Position numbers and translations under genes: made by a program
Notes under the pieces: generated by a model
The model's input: only the letters and a program-made list of their open reading frames with translations
Told to the model about the DNA's origin: nothing
Databases searched by the model: none
Source of the DNA: Phoronis australis
Lineage: Eukaryota > Phoronida > Phoronidae
Assembly: GCA_002633005.1 (NCBI GenBank)
Contig: NMRA01000017.1
Span: forward strand, 829,740 to 893,739
Direction: 5' to 3'
Length of the DNA: 64,000 nt
Shown: piece by piece, positions 1 to 10,428 of the stretch
Numbering within the stretch: the first letter of the stretch is position 1
Layout of the letters: every line of letters begins with the position of its first letter

Positions 1-935
1 GTTACTTTAAGTTCACCTGTCATCATTACAACGGTTATGCACATATATCAAATGACAATCAAATAATAATGGTACAATCCTGACCCATTCACACCACATA
101 CACACAAAACAAAACAAAAACAATACAAACACATCCACGAGCACATCATAGATTTCACAGAGTGCAACATCGATGTGAAATATGATGTAACATAGGATAG
201 AAAAACTGATCCTCATCGTAAGGCTTATTCTCCCAGTATTTTTCATAATGAGACTATAATAAAAACATTTAGAAGCATTGCCCACACGGTCTCATACAAA
301 AAACAAGTAGAACGAAATTTAAGGATAACTACATTTCAGTAAAGTGATTTGGCTCTATAGTATTGGGTTTGAGACTTGTCGGGACGCCCGCACAGAGCAA
401 AAAAGATCACACACATAAAGTAATAAGGTTGCCTGCACTCTATGGCTAGACGCTGAAACACTTTTAGTAATTGCTAACACAACAGCACTACATTTATCTT
501 GCTGTAGTGACTGACTGGCACAAATAAGAGCTACGGAATCGTTTTGTTCAAAAACATTGCACATCCTGTAATTAACCTGTTACGCTTCCGAGGGCTCCAT
601 TTTTCCTGTTTTCGCTCAAAAATCAATTGCAAAAAATACTGTTGACCTCCACGAGATGGATTACGTTTTCATGTTTTGAGTCTTTCAATGAACATGCCTT
701 TGTTCGCATTTTATTATCTCAAACCAAACATTTATTCATTGTTTGCTTATTTTCGTCGTTTGTTAACCGACAGAAGAGTTTTCTGTAATTTTTTATGGGT
801 GTAAATTTTATTACATTTTGATCGATCGCCCGATAACCAAATTCCCCATAATTACACACCAAGATTCAAAACTTTGCATGTAATTATTTTTCAGACTTCG
901 TTTTACATAAGAAAAATACATATTGATTATTACGT
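1..935. other. Intergenic, nothing recognised
   Basis: AT-rich sequence with only short chance open frames, which lack family motifs or convincing splice structure. It lies 3' of the first rolling stone-like gene, which runs on the minus strand. I see no RNA gene or transposon terminus here. Confidence 0.5.
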
Positions 936-1030
936 GGCGACGTCGTTATCCCCCGTAATCTACAGCCCTCGTGGCGATAATTTTCCAAAATCCACGAGGG
1001 CTCTAGATTACGTGGGATAACAACTTCGCC
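936..1030. repeat. Imperfect palindrome (foldback element)
   Basis: Two arms of about 39 bases are near-perfect reverse complements (about four mismatches) around a loop of roughly 17 bases. The left arm starts GGCGACGTCGTTATCCC and contains AGCCCTCGTGG; the right arm mirrors it. Half of a similar palindrome (CCCTCGTGG followed by an ATTATCGCC core) recurs near 33660-33705, so this is probably a dispersed foldback MITE. It sits about 85 bases past the stop codon of the rolling stone-like gene. Confidence 0.75.
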
Positions 1031-1113
1031 GTATAATAATGTATATGGTACCCCTGTATTAAGGTTTAATAAACACCGCCGAAAATAAATGCGACGCACG
1101 AGGAGTTTGTGGC

Positions 1114-1119
1114 TTTATT
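1114..1119 (-). promoter_or_regulatory. Poly(A) hexamer overlapping the stop codon
   Basis: On the minus strand the coding end reads AAA TAA AGC, so AATAAA contains the TAA stop. The same arrangement occurs in the paralogue at 9396-9401. The 3' UTR would then be only a few tens of bases long. Confidence 0.5.
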
Positions 1120-2173
1120 TACATAATTTATAATGCAGCCAATCTCTAAAACATGTGATCGTAAACCCCAGCAGTTGTAAAGGTACGGGCCCGGACAACA
1201 CAAAGACAATGGAGAAAAATATTGAGTTTAATGGCTTATTTTTGTAATCAATACTTTTCATAACGTATGCTCTACCGTCGCGACCCGTTCCTCCCGCTGC
1301 CGCATAAATGACAATGAATGACAGGTATACCACCTGATACAACAACGGAACCCATAAATGCAAAATATGGATCGGAATTGACACCATAAATTGTTCGACT
1401 GCAAGAAAGAAACAATATATGAGCTCTACTTGCTTAAGGCCATCGGGTCTTATCTCGGTGGTGAACGACCCGACAAATAAGACGAGAATAATCCTAATGA
1501 GCCAATGCAACATACTAGCATTATAAAGAAACCAGCACAATTTCAGTACGTAGGGGAGTTCGAGTTTTTTCTCTTGGTGTACCTTATTGTCTGGACTGGG
1601 CTCCTCGGGGTCAGCCGACTTGTCAGAGTTTGTAGCAAATGGTTTTGACGTCACCGACCGTCTACTAGAAGTACTACTAGATGATATACTTGAAGTTCTA
1701 TCAGGTCTTCTTTGTTGGTTGGACTTGCTTTCTATTATACCAACTCTTCGGGGCTGGACACGTCTGCCATATCTCCAAAATGGAATGAAATAGTACTTGA
1801 CGTAGCAGATAATAATGACTATCGAATAAATGGAAGAGATGAGTTCAAGCCACGATGTAATGTAAAGTGGCCATTTCCAGTAACCATCTTCGGCAGGCAA
1901 ATAAAATTTGGTAGCGGATAAGATTGTATATCCAACGATACATATGGTGAACAACACGCGGTATACCAGAAACAGATAAGGGTGGACTGACCAGTGGCAT
2001 TTGACAAATTGATCTGGCGTTTCACGGAAACGGAAGAATATCATTTCTCTTGAAAACTGTGACTTGAATACTGCGCCCAATCCTCTCCATCCAGTCAGGT
2101 CACCGTTGTCATCGTCGTGGTTCAATGTCGCGGTACTGTCAATAACTGGAAATCTCCCTTTTGAGTTTTCTGC
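1115..2173 (-). CDS. Rolling stone-like multipass membrane protein, copy 1 (3' coding exon)
   Basis: One long coding exon of 353 codons including the stop. It runs from a TTTTAG acceptor just above 2173 to TAA at 1115-1117. No ATG precedes the conserved start of the fold, so an upstream exon supplying the true N-terminus is likely but was not found. About six hydrophobic segments are visible. Family hallmarks are an N-terminal RFRETPDQFVK stretch followed by W, a WPLYITSW segment (the LTNW-like position of Drosophila rolling stone), and a C-terminal run with IPIHILH, LLYQVVYL and AAGGTGRDG. This matches the protein rolling stone family, whose founder acts in fly myoblast fusion; the role here is unknown. 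A Ser/Arg-rich loop (about residues 130-190 of the exon) separates the two membrane blocks. The stop codon overlaps an AATAAA hexamer. A paralogue lies at 9397-10428. Confidence 0.78.
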   Translation of the reverse strand, partial: AENSKGRFPVIDSTATLNHDDDNGDLTGWRGLGAVFKSQFSREMIFFRFRETPDQFVKCHWSVHPYLFLVYRVLFTICIVGYTILSATKFYLPAEDGYWKWPLYITSWLELISSIYSIVIIICYVKYYFIPFWRYGRRVQPRRVGIIESKSNQQRRPDRTSSISSSSTSSRRSVTSKPFATNSDKSADPEEPSPDNKVHQEKKLELPYVLKLCWFLYNASMLHWLIRIILVLFVGSFTTEIRPDGLKQVELIYCFFLAVEQFMVSIPIHILHLWVPLLYQVVYLSFIVIYAAAGGTGRDGRAYVMKSIDYKNKPLNSIFFSIVFVLSGPVPLQLLGFTITCFRDWLHYKLCK

Positions 2174-2610
2174 CTAAAATAGAATTTTGGTTAACCTTTA
2201 AATAATTGATTAACTTGCCAAACTCGTCAACTTCTTTAAAAGCTATGGTACATTACATTTTGACATGTATCGTGTCATTATTTACTGACATAGGGAAAAA
2301 GAAGAAAACCAGTGGCCTAAATATTGCGAATGTTACTTTTATTAGTTGCATTGTTCAATGACGCTAAATATTATGGTGCTACGAACATACGGACATTTTC
2401 AAAAAGTCCCTTATTCCCGCCGCCACTTTGCAATGAACAGAAAAATATGCTGTGATTTGAGAAACGTTGTCTCTTTGAAACCAATGAAAGTGTGTTCTGG
2501 TTTAACATTATTTTGTGACGTATATTGTCGCACTCGAGACATGTCGTCATCCAGGCGATAATAAGCATCGAGTGCCTTAAGGCATGCTGTGCCATCGGCC
2601 AGTTTTCTAG
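2174..2610 (-). other. Intron or 5' region of rolling stone copy 1, homologous to 10429-10900
   Basis: Non-coding. It aligns by eye with the equivalent stretch upstream of copy 2: TTAACCTTTAAATA beside the acceptor, GCGAATGTTACTTTTA, and GATTTGAGAAACG are shared. No first coding exon is identifiable in either copy. The homology shows that the duplication includes non-coding flank and is not a retrocopy. Confidence 0.6.
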
Positions 2611-2799
2611 TCGAGTTTCCCGTACAGAGATTAGTCCCCGAGACCTGAATTTTTCAATCATTATTAAGCGAGCTATACTTTTAACTCTGTTTTTTAATTT
2701 TGGGTGTAGAAGATAGCCTTCAAGTTTTTTATTGCTCACTATTGTCGTATGGCTGTTTTCCATCCAACTGGAAACTGGGATTATGATCCTCGTTCACAA

Positions 2800-4080
2800 G
2801 AAAAATTCACTTACTGAGGCTTTTAACTACAAGCAACAACGCGAAGTCTGTCTTTTTGGATTTAGCTTCAGCATGTGACCAAATGACTTACTGTCAATTA
2901 AATTATAATGCCGTTGAGTTACCGGCTCTTTGTTTAGCTTGTTCAGATGTTATCTTTTCTGTCGCTCCTTTGGGGTACGTGCCTAAAACTAGTGTTCTGG
3001 GCCCACTATTGTTTCTCATTTTCATTAATGATATACCAAACTCACTACTCTGCAAATGTTTTTTGTATGTAGATGATGCTTGTATTTTGTATTCATTCCC
3101 TTAAGACATGCCGTCTTCAAACAGGTCTTGGTTTACTCCATGAATGGTTCGACGATGATAGGTATGAATTTCAAACCAGAAAAATATAATGATGTAACCC
3201 ACTCCTCTCTTCATACGAAGTTAAATGTATCAATATCACCACATTTATCCCTTGATCATGATTTAATCCCTCAGAGAAGCTCTCACCGTCATCTTGGTGT
3301 AATTCTTGACAATAAATTGACATTAAACCTTAAATTCTTCAAAAAATCCAAAAACTCTTAAATCCTTTCAAAGTGCTATCAAGAATAACGCTGGGCCGTC
3401 ACCTAGAAATTTTGTATATTGTTTCATTTCATATCATGTTAATTACCCCGATGTCATATACAACAACTGGAATTACTCAGGTCTTACGTATATGCTTAGA
3501 TAGGTTCCAGTATAAGTCAGCACTGTATGTTTCTGGGTCGATAAGGGGTTCCAGTATAGCTGAAAACTCTCGACTTACTTATCTGGATGTCACTCTCAGA
3601 CATCAACAGCACATCTTTATTTATACTTACAAGGTTCTCCACAATGTTCATCCCAATTTACATATCTTTAACAACTTGAGACTTGCACAATTTCGAGAAA
3701 ATTTAAGAACTATGGTTGTGTTTGTAATCCCTCATATTTTTGTAACTCATTTCGTAAATTTCCTCTTATTCAGTGCATCCAAATGTGGAACGTAATTCCT
3801 TGTCATCTGAAAATTGCACACAAATTTTCAGTCGCTTATATTTGTTGAGAAAATATATCTGTTTTCTGACTTCCATACATCCACACAAACTAGTTATACA
3901 ACAACTATAACCAGAAGCAAAGAAACATTTCTTAATCACTTACGTGTCCTGGTCTATTCCTTAATTCTAAAAAAACATATAATTTTCAAGGCGTGTCAAA
4001 TGCTGGTAAATGTGGCTCCTTGGAGAATGTTAATCACTTTTTCTTAAATGTCCTGTCAAATAGTGACGATACATCCATTT
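2800..4080 (+). mobile_element. Degenerate LINE (CR1/L2/jockey-type) reverse-transcriptase fragment
   Basis: Broken plus-strand frames carry ordered non-LTR reverse-transcriptase motifs. These are an LDLASACDQ segment (the LDFSKAFD position) near 2860, then SVLGPLLFLIFINDIPNS near 2990-3045, then the active-site box YVDDA near 3066-3080. A thumb and C-terminal part follows, with HRHLGVILDNKL near 3285-3320 and a RLTYLDVTLRHQQHIFIYTYK-like tail near 3570-3640. Frames shift between segments and stops interrupt them, so the copy is dead. It interrupts the ancestral tandem unit, since the second unit lacks it at the equivalent place. The exact clade is not settled. Confidence 0.75.
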
Positions 4081-5370
4081 ACTACACGTGCTTCCTTTGT
4101 ATGTTTCTGTGTTTGTATTTTTAGGTGTGTTTGCATGTGATTTTGTAGATAGATCGTACTATGTTGTCTCTTTTAATTTTGAGATCTGTCAGCAATCATC
4201 CTTTTTACATGTGTTGACACTGTAATTGTTAATTTGCGGAAAGTAATTGTATCACTATTCGTTCAGTTTCGTAAGATGAAATGAACAGTGTGAAATGGAT
4301 ACAACTGTGGTAGAAAATCACATATTGCCAGGCGACAATATATGTCGGGTGCGAAAATATGAGCACTGAAACTGACATAGTTAGTCAGCCCCTAACTGTA
4401 TTTTTGTTTTAGTCAGCTAAACAGGGCGAAACGCAGTTTTAACAGAAATGTGCAACATAGTCATTTATGCGTCACGACAATACTTGCTGACCACAAACAG
4501 TGAAACGGCCAAATTTTTGTGAAATGAAGGCATTAATATAAAGACAAGTAATGCAAGACAAGCATTTTTTAGTTACAGAGTATAACATTGTTCCCAAAGT
4601 AATACATGTACGTGTAATATGCTTTTGGCTATCAAAATCTAGTCTCGGGTCCATAAATGTGTGATAGCTATACACTTAATACTGTTCCACCAAACATCAA
4701 CCAAGTTCACTCACTACATTGGCGTCACATTTCTTTTCAGTAGTTTCCTCTTCCTGGAATAAGACAGTTTTCGAAACATCCATGCTATTTTCGTGACATA
4801 GTTTCGAAACACCTATTTGTGACGTCATCAATTATGACTATTAAAGATAAACAACCAGGTGCCTCGTTCTAAGTTCCTATAGTAGACAGCGTCATTGATG
4901 ACGTGACGAACATGTTACCTCAACACTATTCCATTTTACAGCAGTAGACAAAATATACCAAAGATATTTTTGCTTGTCAGGTGTCGGCTTTTCATCTTTC
5001 TATTGGAGCTTTTGCGTTGGTCTGCTGCTGAGCCGATCTCAAAGAGGGTGCCCGTGAATTTAGGATCGGAGTACCGTCACCATAAGCAACGGAAAATTTT
5101 TGCACACGTTTTAACCATGGGCTTTATGTTTGAGACAAAAAGACTGTGAGGACAGCTGCCATTCGCTAGTCTAGCCAGTTTGTCTGCTCTTTCATTCTTG
5201 TCAGAGCACAAATACTTCCAAGTAAAAAATATAGAAACGAAAGTTGCTCTTTCACGCCTGCGTCTAAAATCGTCGCATTTCCATTTTTCTTTTTTTCAAA
5301 ACCAAGAATGTAGTCGGCAAACCAACAATTCAGTAGGGTTGGACGTCTGCACAGTGAAAGTGTAGAATCA
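4081..5370. other. Non-coding part of tandem unit A, homologous to about 12830-14010
   Basis: No gene seen. Stretches match the second unit in order: TTTCGAAACATCCATGCT then TTTGTGACGTCAT near 4770-4830 matches 13020-13085. GGAGCTTTTGCGTTGG near 5005 matches 13890. CGTCACCATA with a following AGC near 5075 matches 13945. Matches are patchy, which implies an old duplication. Confidence 0.6.
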
Positions 5371-5500
5371 ATACACAAAACGTACCGGGAGTGGTGGACA
5401 TGAAGTAATATCCCACGAGACATTATTCCGCGTATCGACCGTGGAATAATGTCGAGTGGGATATTACTTCATATACGCCAATCGAGATACGTTTTGTATT
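5371..5500. repeat. Long imperfect palindrome (foldback element)
   Basis: Arms of roughly 60 bases fold on each other. The left arm includes CAAAACGTACC, then ATGAAGTAATATCCCAC, then GACATTATTCC. The right arm gives the reverse complement of each in turn, with a loop of only a few bases around 5431-5437. It resembles a small foldback MITE and lies inside tandem unit A; no equivalent was seen in unit B. Confidence 0.8.
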
Positions 5501-7429
5501 TATCCCATACTCTTCGAATTCCTAAGTTTCTTACATTTTTTCGGCAAAATTTTAAATACTTGACCCAGACTTTTCACTTGGCGGATCACATCCTATATCT
5601 ATATACTTGCGTGTTAGGTTGCAAGTTTTCTCTTGTAACAGAAACAGTTTTAAAAGTAACGATTTATTTCTTGAAAAGAAGTAACAAAGATGAAAACAAC
5701 GGCAACTGTGCGGTGAACTTGTTACATCTCCTGGAAATAGTTAAAAAACAACTATATTTGATACTGTAGTTTCCTAGGAATCGGTGAAGGAGTTGCAGAC
5801 GATATAGTATTCAGCAATTGAAAACTGAGACATAAGTGTCATATAATTAACAGTTTTGTTCCAGATTTTACGTTTAGGGCCTGGTTGCATGTCGAGTGTT
5901 AGTTACACTGCTGCAACTGTATTACTTTAAACTATATTCGGAAAGGTTGATGATCGAAGCGGCTGAAGACGTCGAGTCGACATTGACCTACCTTTAGAAC
6001 TTTTCATGTCAGAGGTCACTGTTGAAGTAGTGCGGGAGGTGAATACAGAAAACTTTATTACATGGCTGTATTTCCCTCGACAGATTCAACGCGTATGGAA
6101 TAAGGTACGTCTCATGAACTAAAGCATTCACTGGGTTCATTGGCTGGCATTCAGGTCACTACTTGACCTCATTTGGTCAAGAACAAAGGGTAGAAAATGG
6201 CAGACGATACGATTTGATTGTTGCTGTTACAGGAAAGTAAAAAGAGGCGAGATATAACAGGCAAGACCGCTTGCGGTTTCTAAACGTGTCAAGGGAATTT
6301 GATTTGATTAATACGAACACACTGAACAAGAGCTGCCCTCCCATTCTTTTGGTTTATATTCATTTTGCCAAGTGGTGAAAAGCTCCCCGGTGGACCTTTA
6401 GTTCAACTGTTTAAGAGCTGAGTATTGGCTTGAAAAACGTTTTCACTCCTTTCAAAGATGTTTCGTAGTCCTTAAGACGTCCCACAGACTTATGGTATCA
6501 CCACTGAAGGGTTGTCGTTCATTCTACTCTCGGTACTAGGAACGGGGGAGGGGTGAGCGTTCGACCAGACGGAACTGTTATTCGTTTAGGGAGTGTACGG
6601 CCTCAATCATTGACGAATAACCACCCATTGGGCTCTCGTCTAGTAGGAAACAGGCATCTCAAAACATGAACTCTTTCTTGAGACATTGTTCTCCAAAGTT
6701 TGGAACCGCGTTCTCAAACAGCAAGCAATTGCAGAAAAAACGCAATTCTGTACCAACTCCCGTTTTCTTCTCAATTTATGTTCCTAACTACGTTTTTAGT
6801 AAAGGTCGTGACACTCGCTCATGTTTTCAAGTCTTTTTGTGTAAAAGTTCACTATTTTACTTTTTTCTATGCATAGGTTGAGCGTTACTTTGAAAAATGA
6901 AACTAAAGAAGTAGTTTAATTTTTCAAAATAACGCTAAATTGATAGAAGTGGAAAGTTGTAAGTAGTCTATTTTAACACTGAAAAAAGGCACGGTGTCCA
7001 ATGGGGATAACGTGATTTACTATTGGTGGAATTTAAATGTAGGTCAGCAGGTCACCTTCGAGTGATTCACGTACAGCGTCGAGTTGTATCACAAAGTAAC
7101 TTGCATGAAACTATTTTTGTGCGAAAGTTGGGTAGGAATTCCAGCAATAACGTTTTGTTATACGTGTTTTCTGATCCAGATAGAACAATACCCTTTCTGC
7201 ACGAGAAACTGTGTTGAAACAAATTGAATTTTGCTTTTGTTTGTGCGAATAACTGATCACTACATGATCTCAAGAAGACGTAAGAACCGCACTGTGTTTT
7301 GGCGAGTTCCACCCTTGATAAATATCGTTCATCTAATGGCAGATTGCAAAAGTGACACAGTTAGGTACATTCTTTACGCATTGAACCAACATTCAGCAGT
7401 TGAAAATTGAATCGAACCTGTCACGACTT
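5501..7429. other. Non-coding part of tandem unit A
   Basis: No gene recognised. About 6420-6760 aligns with 14330-14700: AACGTTTTCACTCCT, GTGTACGGCCTC, AACATGAACTCTTTCT and TTTGGAAC occur in the same order in both units. The rest shows only chance frames. Confidence 0.5.
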
Positions 7430-7603
7430 TAAGCTGCTCCTGCTGGTAGGACCATCGCTCTTGTCTTGCTAAAACACCTCCCTTCCTAAAAAACATATTT
7501 TGGTTTTGTCCAAATTGACTTTCAAGTACTTTTGTTCACAGTAAACCACAAGGTTGTTAATTAGCCGTTGGAAACCGATTGGAGTATCTACGAACAGTAA
7601 TAT
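7430..7603. repeat. 174-bp direct repeat, copy 1, ending at an n
   Basis: This stretch recurs without visible change at 7784-7957. Its end coincides with the n at 7604, so it may be an unmerged contig end instead of a true duplication. The sequence is the 3' part of the minus-strand reverse-transcriptase fragment described at 7823-8101. Confidence 0.8.
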
Positions 7604-7822
7604 NAAAGTCAACGCAAAACCAAGTGGCGGGAAACGCTTGCCTCCTAAAACGTCACTTCCGGAGTAGCGGACGAGTAATTTATAAAATTACGAAAAGCTG
7701 TAATTAAGTGGAAAATATGTCTAGGATAACCAACCAACCTTATTTTAGCTCAAAATGAAATGGAAAAAGGTTGCCTTCGCCTTTAAGCTGCTCCTGCTGG
7801 TAGGACCATCGCTCTTGTCTTG

Positions 7823-8101
7823 CTAAAACACCTCCCTTCCTAAAAAACATATTTTGGTTTTGTCCAAATTGACTTTCAAGTACTTTTGTTCACAGTAAAC
7901 CACAAGGTTGTTAATTAGCCGTTGGAAACCGATTGGAGTATCTACGAACAGTAATATATGATCAGCGAAAACAAGGTGAAAAATTCTTTCTCTTCCCATA
8001 TGTATACCAGCCATTGGTTCACACTGCAGGTATTCTTCTACGTCACGTGACAAAATTAAACAAGAAGGGTGACAATATACAAATACAACCTCGTCTAACA
8101 C
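7823..8101 (-). pseudogene. LINE reverse-transcriptase fragment
   Basis: A 92-codon open stretch on the minus strand. It reads like the palm of a non-LTR reverse transcriptase: a DVEEYLQ segment, then LVFADHILLF at the YADD box, then FQRLINNLVVYCEQKYLKVN and KTKICF. That order is typical of the region just after the active site. The box reads FADH in place of FADD, so the catalytic second aspartate is lost. No longer frame or element end is visible. The last part is duplicated at 7430-7603. Confidence 0.65.
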
Positions 8102-8109
8102 CGTCTTTT

Positions 8110-9396
8110 ACATGAAAAAAAAACATCGGAAGATCCTTTTTGATGATCAGTCTTTGCACTTTCGTCTCTGTACATACTCTTCAACATGCTTAACACTTTA
8201 AAACTAACCGCAACAAATTTTGATTTCTATTCATGCAATCAAAGTCTTTGCTAAAATCAAAATATAAGCACTTAACTTTTCGAGAGAGTTGCCTCTACAA
8301 GTGTATTGCGAACATTAAAAGGAGTAAAAAGAAGAGACAGGATGTGCAAATAAATGTTAGATGCTAAGTTTTACGAGCTGAACGCTATTTTTTACTGTGA
8401 GCCACTGGCCATTTATACAATGGAAATATACTATGAAAGGAAATTGAACGAGTGACGATTGGCTAACTTCATTTTAACTCTCCGCAAAACAAACATTCTC
8501 TGTGCGAGCATTAGTTCAAATATCTTATTTGTCTGTAACATGTATACAATAACTAGATTGCTAGATTGTACACCCATTTTGTTTGGGTGACTGATTGGCG
8601 ACTTCTTTCTAGTTAGACTGCAGAGGCTTGGTTTCTGAAGCCTTTGATGTGCTGAGGAACTCGCTGGATTATATAGTGTGAACAGTGCACCATTTCTCGT
8701 CTACTTGCGCGCAAATCCTGTTGGCATCAGAGTTGACTGGTGTCAGTTGGCCTTAGGTTCTTGACACACATTTTTTTCAATTTTCTGTCTCCCAAAAATG
8801 CGAGTAATATAAAGAAAATATGCATTTCTCCCTTTCTTCCCGAATTTTCTAAGCTATATTTGATGATTGATCGGTGATCCATTGTAACGGAAGTAGAGTA
8901 CTTCGGTCATCACGTACACTCCAAAGTTTCTGTGAAGTCAGTTCGTCTCACTGGTTCTCATAGAACTAAGTAGTCTTCTGTTGGAGCTGCGCCTTTCCCA
9001 AAATTTAAAGAAATGCTAGCTAGGACCAGTGCGTTTGACTGGCGCGTCCTACTTTGTCTTTTTAAGCTCATGATTGCCTGTTGACTTAAAATTGTGTGCT
9101 CCATGGTAAAACGAATACATTTTGTGCTGCTTATGCACAGACATCGCACTTCCGATGATGAATGCAATCGGGTGTCCACGCTGGTAAGTGCTCAAAGGAT
9201 CAGATAATTATACAGGGTCCCACACGAAAGTGGGTTGAAGCCAATCCATTTTTCTGTTGGACTCTGCTCATGAGGATCCGCCAAATCAAAGTGCGATCCC
9301 ACACGAAGCCCCTGATACGGATCGCGTGGTCCAGTTGGACCGCCGTGTTAATGTTTAATGTGATAAACAATTGAGGCGGACCAGGAGTTTATGCCT
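8110..9396. other. Non-coding part of tandem unit A and unit junction
   Basis: No gene. About 8405-8640 aligns with 15690-15925 (ATTTATACAATGGAAAT, GAACGAGTGACGATT and ACTGC.GAGGCTTGGTT shared), and about 8860-8935 with 16915-16985 (GTAACGGAA). The boundary to unit B lies near 9360, where sequence resembling the 3' end of copy 1 begins (AGGAGTTT then TTTATTTACAT). Confidence 0.5.
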
Positions 9397-10428
9397 TTAT
9401 TTACATAGTTTATAATACAACCAATCCCTAAAACAAGTCATTATAAAGCCCAAAATTTGTAAAGCTAATGGCGCGGACACCAGAATGATAGCGGAGATAA
9501 ACCCTGATCTTAACGGATTATTTTTGTAATCAATAGGTTTCATAATGTATGGCTGACCGTTGCGTCCAGTACCTCCCACTGCCAGATAAATGGCAGAGAA
9601 CGAGAGGTATAGCAGGCCATTCAACATCATGACCCAGGCATGCAGAATATGGACAGGAATTGAAACCATAAATAGTTCGACCGCAAGAAGGAAACAATAT
9701 ACGAGCTCCACAAGCTTAAGACCATCGGGTCTTATCACTGTGGCGAATGACCCGATAAACAAAACAATAATAGCTCTAACTAACCAATAGAAAACACTAG
9801 CATTATAAAGATGCCAGCATAATTTTAGAGCAAGGGGAAGTTTGCGTTTTTTGCAGTGGTGTGGCTTTTTGTCTGGACTGGGTTTCTCGGTGTCAGTCGA
9901 ACTGTCAGAGTTTGTAACAAAAGATTTTGTTTTCACAGACGGAGTACTAGGTTTTCTTGAGCGGCTTCGTCGCTTGGAATTTCTTTCTTTTGTACTCTTT
10001 CTTCGGGGATGGACACGTTTTCCAGGTCTCCAAAATGGAATGAAATAGTACTTGACGTAGCAGACGACAACGGTTATTGAATAGATGGAAGAGATGAGTT
10101 CAAGCCATGACGTCAAATAAAGTGGCCATTTCCAGTCACCATCTTCGGCTGGCAAATAAAATTCTGTAGCAGATAACGTTGTATATCCAACGATACATAT
10201 CATGAACAACAGGCGGTATATCAGAAATAGATAAGGGTTGATTGGCCAGCGACATTTGACGAATTGATCGGGAGTTTCACGGAAACGGAAGAATATCATT
10301 TTTCTTGAAAACTGTGACTTGAATACTGCGCCTAATCCTCTCCATTCAGTTAGGTCAGAATTGTCATCGTCGTCGTCAAATGTCCCGGTACTGTCATTAA
10401 TTGAAAAGCTCTCTTTTAAGCTTCCTGC
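9397..10428 (-). CDS. Rolling stone-like multipass membrane protein, copy 2 (3' coding exon)
   Basis: Paralogue of 1115-2173. The exon is 344 codons including the stop and opens after a TATTATAG acceptor just above 10428. It reads through an acidic FDDDDDNSDL stretch into WRGLGAVFKSQF, shared almost unchanged with copy 1. Conserved blocks are RFRETPDQFVK, WPLYLTSWLELISS, ALKLCWHLYNAS, ELFMVSIPVHILH and a GGTGRNGQPYIM stretch; about six hydrophobic segments are visible. The basic loop between membrane blocks (KSTKERNSKRRSRSRK) differs strongly from copy 1, so this segment evolves fast. The TAA stop again lies within AATAAA. The first coding exon was not found. Family membership is inferred from these motifs; function is not shown. 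Confidence 0.78.
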   Translation of the reverse strand, partial: AGSLKESFSINDSTGTFDDDDDNSDLTEWRGLGAVFKSQFSRKMIFFRFRETPDQFVKCRWPINPYLFLIYRLLFMICIVGYTTLSATEFYLPAEDGDWKWPLYLTSWLELISSIYSITVVVCYVKYYFIPFWRPGKRVHPRRKSTKERNSKRRSRSRKPSTPSVKTKSFVTNSDSSTDTEKPSPDKKPHHCKKRKLPLALKLCWHLYNASVFYWLVRAIIVLFIGSFATVIRPDGLKLVELVYCFLLAVELFMVSIPVHILHAWVMMLNGLLYLSFSAIYLAVGGTGRNGQPYIMKPIDYKNNPLRSGFISAIILVSAPLALQILGFIMTCFRDWLYYKLCK

